Shown: positions 60,667-64,000 of the stretch, piece by piece
How positions within the stretch are numbered: position 1 is the first letter of the stretch
How the letters are laid out: each line of letters starts with the position of its first letter
Assembly (NCBI GenBank): GCA_032595685.2
Contig: CP159373.1
Location: 2,005,001 to 2,069,000 of the forward strand
Direction: 5' to 3'
Length of the DNA: 64,000 bases
Source: Candidatus Electrothrix aestuarii
GTDB lineage: Bacteria > Desulfobacterota > Desulfobulbia > Desulfobulbales > Desulfobulbaceae
Position numbers and translations under genes: made by a program
Notes under the pieces: model-generated
Database searches by the model: none
Seen by the model: only the letters and a program-made list of their open reading frames with translations
Told to the model about the DNA's origin: nothing

Positions 60667-61608
60667 ATGAAGGATTTTTTTTCCTGTAAAGTTAATTTAT
60701 TATTTACTGCTGTTATATGCTTGTCCATTTTTTCCTCGGTTCAGGCAGCTGAGTTGAGTATTACAACTGGAGGGGAAAAGGGGACATATTTTCGGATAGG
60801 TTCTGATATTTCTACACTCGTGCGGCAACATGGACTGGGATTGGATGTGATGGCCTCAAAGGGTTCTCTGGATAATATCGATAAGCTCTACGAGAGGAGA
60901 TATAGCAGACTGGCTATTGTTCAATCAGATATTTTAGAGTATCTGCGTTCATCCAATGATCACAGACTACGGTCAAAAGCGGAGAATATAAAAATGATTA
61001 TTCCGCTGTATAATGAGGAAATACATATTCTGGCCCACAACTCTATCAGGGACCTTGCGAGCTTAAAAGGGAAAAAGGTTGCTATCGGTCCCATGCAAAG
61101 TGGTACGGCAATTACGGCCTCTCTTTTATTCAAGAAGTCCGGGGTGAAGCCAGGACAGTTTGTCTATAGTGGTGCTGAAGAGGCCTTGAGGTCACTCCGG
61201 TCAAGGGCTATTGATGCGATGGTTTATGTCTCAGGATATCCGGTGAGCCTGTTTTCACAAATTACTCCTGCTGATAAGTTGCAGCTCGTTCCTATCATGG
61301 ACCGGCGGATTGGCGGCTCATATATCATGTCCTCTATTCCAGAAAGAACGTATACCTGGCAAAAGGGGATTGTCCCGACTATTGCTGTGAAGGCGGTCCT
61401 GGCAAGCTATGATTACGATGAGAAGCAGCAGGCGTCAAAAGATGTGTGTGAGGTGGGTAAAATTATTTACACTAATATTGATTGGCTGAAAAGAAATGGT
61501 CATTCGAAATGGGGCAATGTGCGTTTGAATGATAGCTTGGACGGGTGGGAGAGAAATGGATGTATTAAGGATGCGCTAATGTCCATGAGTATCGCTAATT
61601 TTTATTAA
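60667..61608 (+). CDS. TAXI-family TRAP transporter solute-binding protein
   Basis: 313 residues. Signal peptide ending SSVQAAE. TAXI hallmarks: LSITTGGEKGTYFRIG near the start, ASKGSLDNIDKL and LKGKKVAIGPMQSGT, then a long C-terminal part. Family members bind glutamate-like or unidentified solutes and feed a DctQM-type permease; none is adjacent. Start ATG 60667 with GAGGGA upstream. Followed by a strong terminator. Confidence 0.87.
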   Translation: MKDFFSCKVNLLFTAVICLSIFSSVQAAELSITTGGEKGTYFRIGSDISTLVRQHGLGLDVMASKGSLDNIDKLYERRYSRLAIVQSDILEYLRSSNDHRLRSKAENIKMIIPLYNEEIHILAHNSIRDLASLKGKKVAIGPMQSGTAITASLLFKKSGVKPGQFVYSGAEEALRSLRSRAIDAMVYVSGYPVSLFSQITPADKLQLVPIMDRRIGGSYIMSSIPERTYTWQKGIVPTIAVKAVLASYDYDEKQQASKDVCEVGKIIYTNIDWLKRNGHSKWGNVRLNDSLDGWERNGCIKDALMSMSIANFY

Positions 61609-61664
61609 AATCCCGTCGTTCTGCCCCTGGAGTATGGGGTGAAAAGTCCTCTCTTGTCCTTGTG

Positions 61665-61700
61665 CCGGGTTATGCTTTCCATGCATAACCCGGTTTTTTT
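61665..61700 (+). terminator. Rho-independent terminator
   Basis: Perfect 11-bp stem CCGGGTTATGC/GCATAACCCGG with a 7-base loop, then seven T. Ends the TAXI-protein gene. Confidence 0.93.
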
Positions 61701-61944
61701 GTCCCTCCTTGTTATGTTTTCTTCCTGTGCTGCTCTTGCCTAATGGTAAAAAGCACGCTGTATCAAAAATATGTCGCTTTCTTTTTGTGTAAAAAATTGT
61801 ACTTTGTTGTGTGCTGTGCTATTCTAATAAAGAAGGATTATCATTTGCTGGTGCCATGTATTTGCAGGGTATTCTACTCTGTAAGAGGAAAACGATGGAA
61901 TTGTCTTGTGTTTTTTAGGTAGGCTTGAAGTGCGGGAGTGCGGG

Positions 61945-62340
61945 ATGGGTGAAAATATAAAAAAGCGTCGACAGCGGCGGGTTGATTTGACAGACTATAT
62001 TGCCGTTTTTATGGAGCGTAATTGTCATTATAATGGCGTGCTGAAAGAGATATCTCTCAATGGGCTGCGGGTCGATATCTGTCCGGTCGGTTCACAGCTG
62101 ATGGCCGCTGCGTCTTCATTGCAAAAGAGAGAGTTTTGTATTGTTATTTCTGAAGATCTGGTCAGTAAGGAGTATAGGTTAGATATGACGCCCAATGGAA
62201 AAAACAAGCTGTATACTCTGAGGGCATATCCGCGTTGGCAGCGTGAGCAAAATGAGAGAATAGAAGTTGGTTTTGAAATTTCAGAGAGTTCTGATGATTG
62301 GAAGCTCTTTGTTCAGCAAAGAATGCAGGAGCCAAATTAA
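61945..62340 (+). CDS. PilZ-like protein
   Basis: 131 residues. RQRRVDL near residue 9 and EISLNGLRVD near 35 match the R-x-x-x-R and S-x-x-G parts of the PilZ c-di-GMP site, though the first motif is short. ATG 61945 is preceded by GGGAG-type sequence. Converges on the metallophosphoesterase gene, overlapping its end by four bp. Confidence 0.75.
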   Translation: MGENIKKRRQRRVDLTDYIAVFMERNCHYNGVLKEISLNGLRVDICPVGSQLMAAASSLQKREFCIVISEDLVSKEYRLDMTPNGKNKLYTLRAYPRWQREQNERIEVGFEISESSDDWKLFVQQRMQEPN

Positions 62341-63514
62341 AGAAGAGCGTTTGTCTCCTTGCTGCTCTGTTGAGATGGACTACGTAGGGTAATCAGGGCA
62401 ATCTCGCCCCGCTGCCAGAGGCGCATGCGTGGTCCCCAAGTTCCTGTTCCCCGGGAAACAAAGAGCTCCATTCCCTTGACCAAGTATTGCCCGCCAAGAA
62501 AGGGATAGCGAGTACGGGTCAAATAATTAAAAGGCCAGATTTGTCCGTTATGGGTGTGGCCGGAAAGCATAAGGTCTACACCAGCACTTGCGGCCTGTTC
62601 AACCAGCCAAGGGGTGTGGGAAAGGAGGATGGTGGTCCCTTCGGGGCGGTCAGTCAAGGCGCTGCTTAGGTTCTTTTGTCCATCTTCTCCTCTGCGTTGG
62701 GCGGTGGTTAGGTCATCAATCCCCGCTAGCAGCAATCCATCATTGAGTTGTACCCATTCATTATTGAGAAGACGGATACCTGCGTCAGCAAGGATTTCTC
62801 CAGTGGTATCTGGTCGGTCTGGCCGAAGGGCGTCGTGATTGCCTCGTACCGCAAAGACACCCAAGGGGGCGGAAAGCTGCTGGAGAGCCTGGGAAAGCAG
62901 GACCGGATAGCCGTTCCGGGAAAAAGATCTCCGACCAGAACAATGCAGTCCGGTTTTAAAGCCTGAACCTGTTGAACCCGATCATGTAACCAGGAAGCAT
63001 CTAAAAGCATTTCTCCGATATGCAGATCAGAGAGAACAGCGACCGTGGTGCCGTCTGCTTGGGCAGGAAGATGGTGAACAGGGATTTGGTATTGTTCAAC
63101 AGCTGGCGAGCGTAGGCCCTGGATATGGGCAATAAGGACAAGAAGTGCGCCGAGTCCCAAGGCCGCTGTGCGGATGTGAAGGGTGATTTTTTGAGAAAGA
63201 AGGAAGCCGAAGCCTGTAATTAATTCAGATCCAAGTAAAGGTACTGCAAGAAGAAATAGTATCCCCATCCACTGCATTCCCAGAAGCTCAAGCAGTTCAA
63301 GGAACATACCGCTTTCCTGGTTGTGAAAGATTCGTCCCAAGAAAAAAAAGACCCAAAGCGCTCCGCCAGTAATTGCCAATACCTTAAGCCCGTTTCCCCG
63401 ACGGAGCTGCGGCAGAGAAGCGAGTCTGACAAAAACATAGAGGTGTAGCGCGGTGACCAGGCTGGTTAATATGATGCCGAAAAACGAAATGGCGTCCTCC
63501 TTTCTGCTGAGCAA
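62337..63514 (-). pseudogene. Membrane-anchored metallophosphoesterase (YkuE-like), frameshifted
   Basis: First frame (from 63514): four hydrophobic helices in residues 8-130, then the phosphoesterase start VAVLSDLHIGEMLLD and IVLVGDLFPG. It shifts near 62914; the second frame continues GYPVLLSQALQQLSAPLGVF, then RGNHDALR, LLSHTPWLVEQA and SGHTHNGQIWPFN, ending at 62337. One extra T on the plus strand at 62914-62915 restores 392 residues with all five metal-binding motifs. Family members (YaeI/YkuE) act on phospholipid or UDP-linked substrates. Likely intact in the cell. Confidence 0.88.
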
Positions 63515-63582
63515 AGGTGTTTTCTGGGATAATTCGGGTAAAGATGGGAATTATACCCGTAATAATATGATCCTGCCACAAA

Positions 63583-63627
63583 ACAGAACGGGCCGGAAGG
63601 ATTTTTCCCTCTGGCCCGCTCTGTTTG
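63583..63627 (-). terminator. Terminator downstream of fhs
   Basis: A 15-bp near-perfect stem (ACAGAACGGGCCGGA with TCTGGCCCGCTCTGT) followed on the minus strand by TTTTGT. It lies 64 bp past the fhs stop. Confidence 0.75.
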
Positions 63628-63690
63628 TTCAGCATAACTCAGGTAGAGGGTAGCTTGTAAAGAACCCTTGCACCGAGATCTTAGGAGGTC

Positions 63691-64000
63691 TTAGAAGACG
63701 CCTTTTACCTTGCCTGTGTCGGTGTCTACATCAATGCGGCGGTAGGCCGGATCAGAGGCTGTGCCCGGCATCAGGCTGATAGCACCAGCCACCGGCACAA
63801 CAAAACCAGCACCCTTGTAGGTTAGGATGTCCTGTACCGGCAGGGTCCATCCCTTAGGCGTTCCTTTGAGTTTGGGATCATGGGACAGGGAGAGGTGGGT
63901 TTTGACCATACATGTGGTCATCTCCTTCATCTCCGGATCTGCCTCAATACGCTTCAGCTTGGCAGCTGCTTCCGGGCTGTAGCTTACGCCGTCACCGCCG
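63691..64000 (-). CDS. fhs: Formate--tetrahydrofolate ligase, C-terminal end (partial)
   Basis: The frame runs off the window edge at 64000. The visible end reads [20 protein letters not shown], then [20 protein letters not shown], matching the C-terminus of formyl-THF synthetase (ICMAKTxYSLSDDP ... GAGF-VP-TG-I--MPG). It ligates formate to THF with ATP, the first methyl-branch step of the Wood-Ljungdahl pathway. Confidence 0.93.
   Translation of the reverse strand, partial: GGDGVSYSPEAAAKLKRIEADPEMKEMTTCMVKTHLSLSHDPKLKGTPKGWTLPVQDILTYKGAGFVVPVAGAISLMPGTASDPAYRRIDVDTDTGKVKGVF

Overview
This window is bacterial chromosomal DNA of roughly 50% GC. Its gene content suggests a Gram-negative member of the Desulfobacterota, probably Desulfobulbales-like and possibly a cable bacterium. 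That placement is inferred from content (split atpZ/atpI/atpB/atpE operon, BamA with an extra N-terminal domain, PilZ and YkgJ proteins, caspase/DUF1566 genes, TAXI-type binding protein); no taxonomic marker was compared.

Layout. 1-10.3 kb: a UvrD-like helicase, then a leftward hemL-atpZ-atpI-atpB-atpE operon, a secreted two-domain DUF1566 protein, and a Pit phosphate transporter with its DUF47 partner. 10.3-17.2 kb: a leftward defence-like block with an ABC-three-component (ABC-3C) system (restriction-fold effector, middle component, DUF2326 ATPase), a GmrSD-type DUF262/DUF1524 nuclease, and an unusual P-loop/FHA-like/PPP-phosphatase protein. 17.3-26.7 kb: housekeeping and envelope genes (HAD, HD, YkgJ, bamA, plsC, telA-xpaC) and an Asp-rich zinc-ribbon protein. 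26.7-35 kb: tRNA-Phe, PilZ, a lipoprotein, a 23-bp palindrome array, an NB-ARC/TPR (NLR-like) protein paired with a small membrane protein carrying the same short motif, a universal stress protein with a permease, and Fic. 35-40.4 kb: thioredoxin-like, MscS, a secreted caspase-DUF1566-peptidoglycan-binding gene split by a 235-bp MITE, and a second DUF1566 gene whose 3' end looks like a diversity-generating retroelement target. 40.4-50.8 kb: glycerol-1-phosphate dehydrogenase-like enzyme plus HAD phosphatase, a rifampin-phosphotransferase-like enzyme, a Cache sensor, YkgJ, def-fmt-larC. 50.8-56.1 kb: two copies of one 1656-bp IS (same orientation, each with its own 6-bp target duplication) on either side of an AT-rich acyltransferase and pgpA; the second copy itself carries a 133-bp MITE. 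56.2-64 kb: livG-livF, Uma2, a GAF sensor with an in-frame stop, an OmpW-like porin, a TAXI binding protein, PilZ, a frameshifted metallophosphoesterase and the end of fhs.

The most interesting material is (i) the NLR-like protein and membrane protein that share a VEGGIHF motif, a candidate amyloid-type signalling pair; (ii) the ABC-3C/GmrSD/FHA-phosphatase block; (iii) the DUF1566 variable-region signature; and (iv) two precisely delimited MITEs. Four genes are each one base short in a homopolymer, which points to sequencing undercalls, so hemL, the second DUF1566 gene and the metallophosphoesterase are probably intact in the organism.
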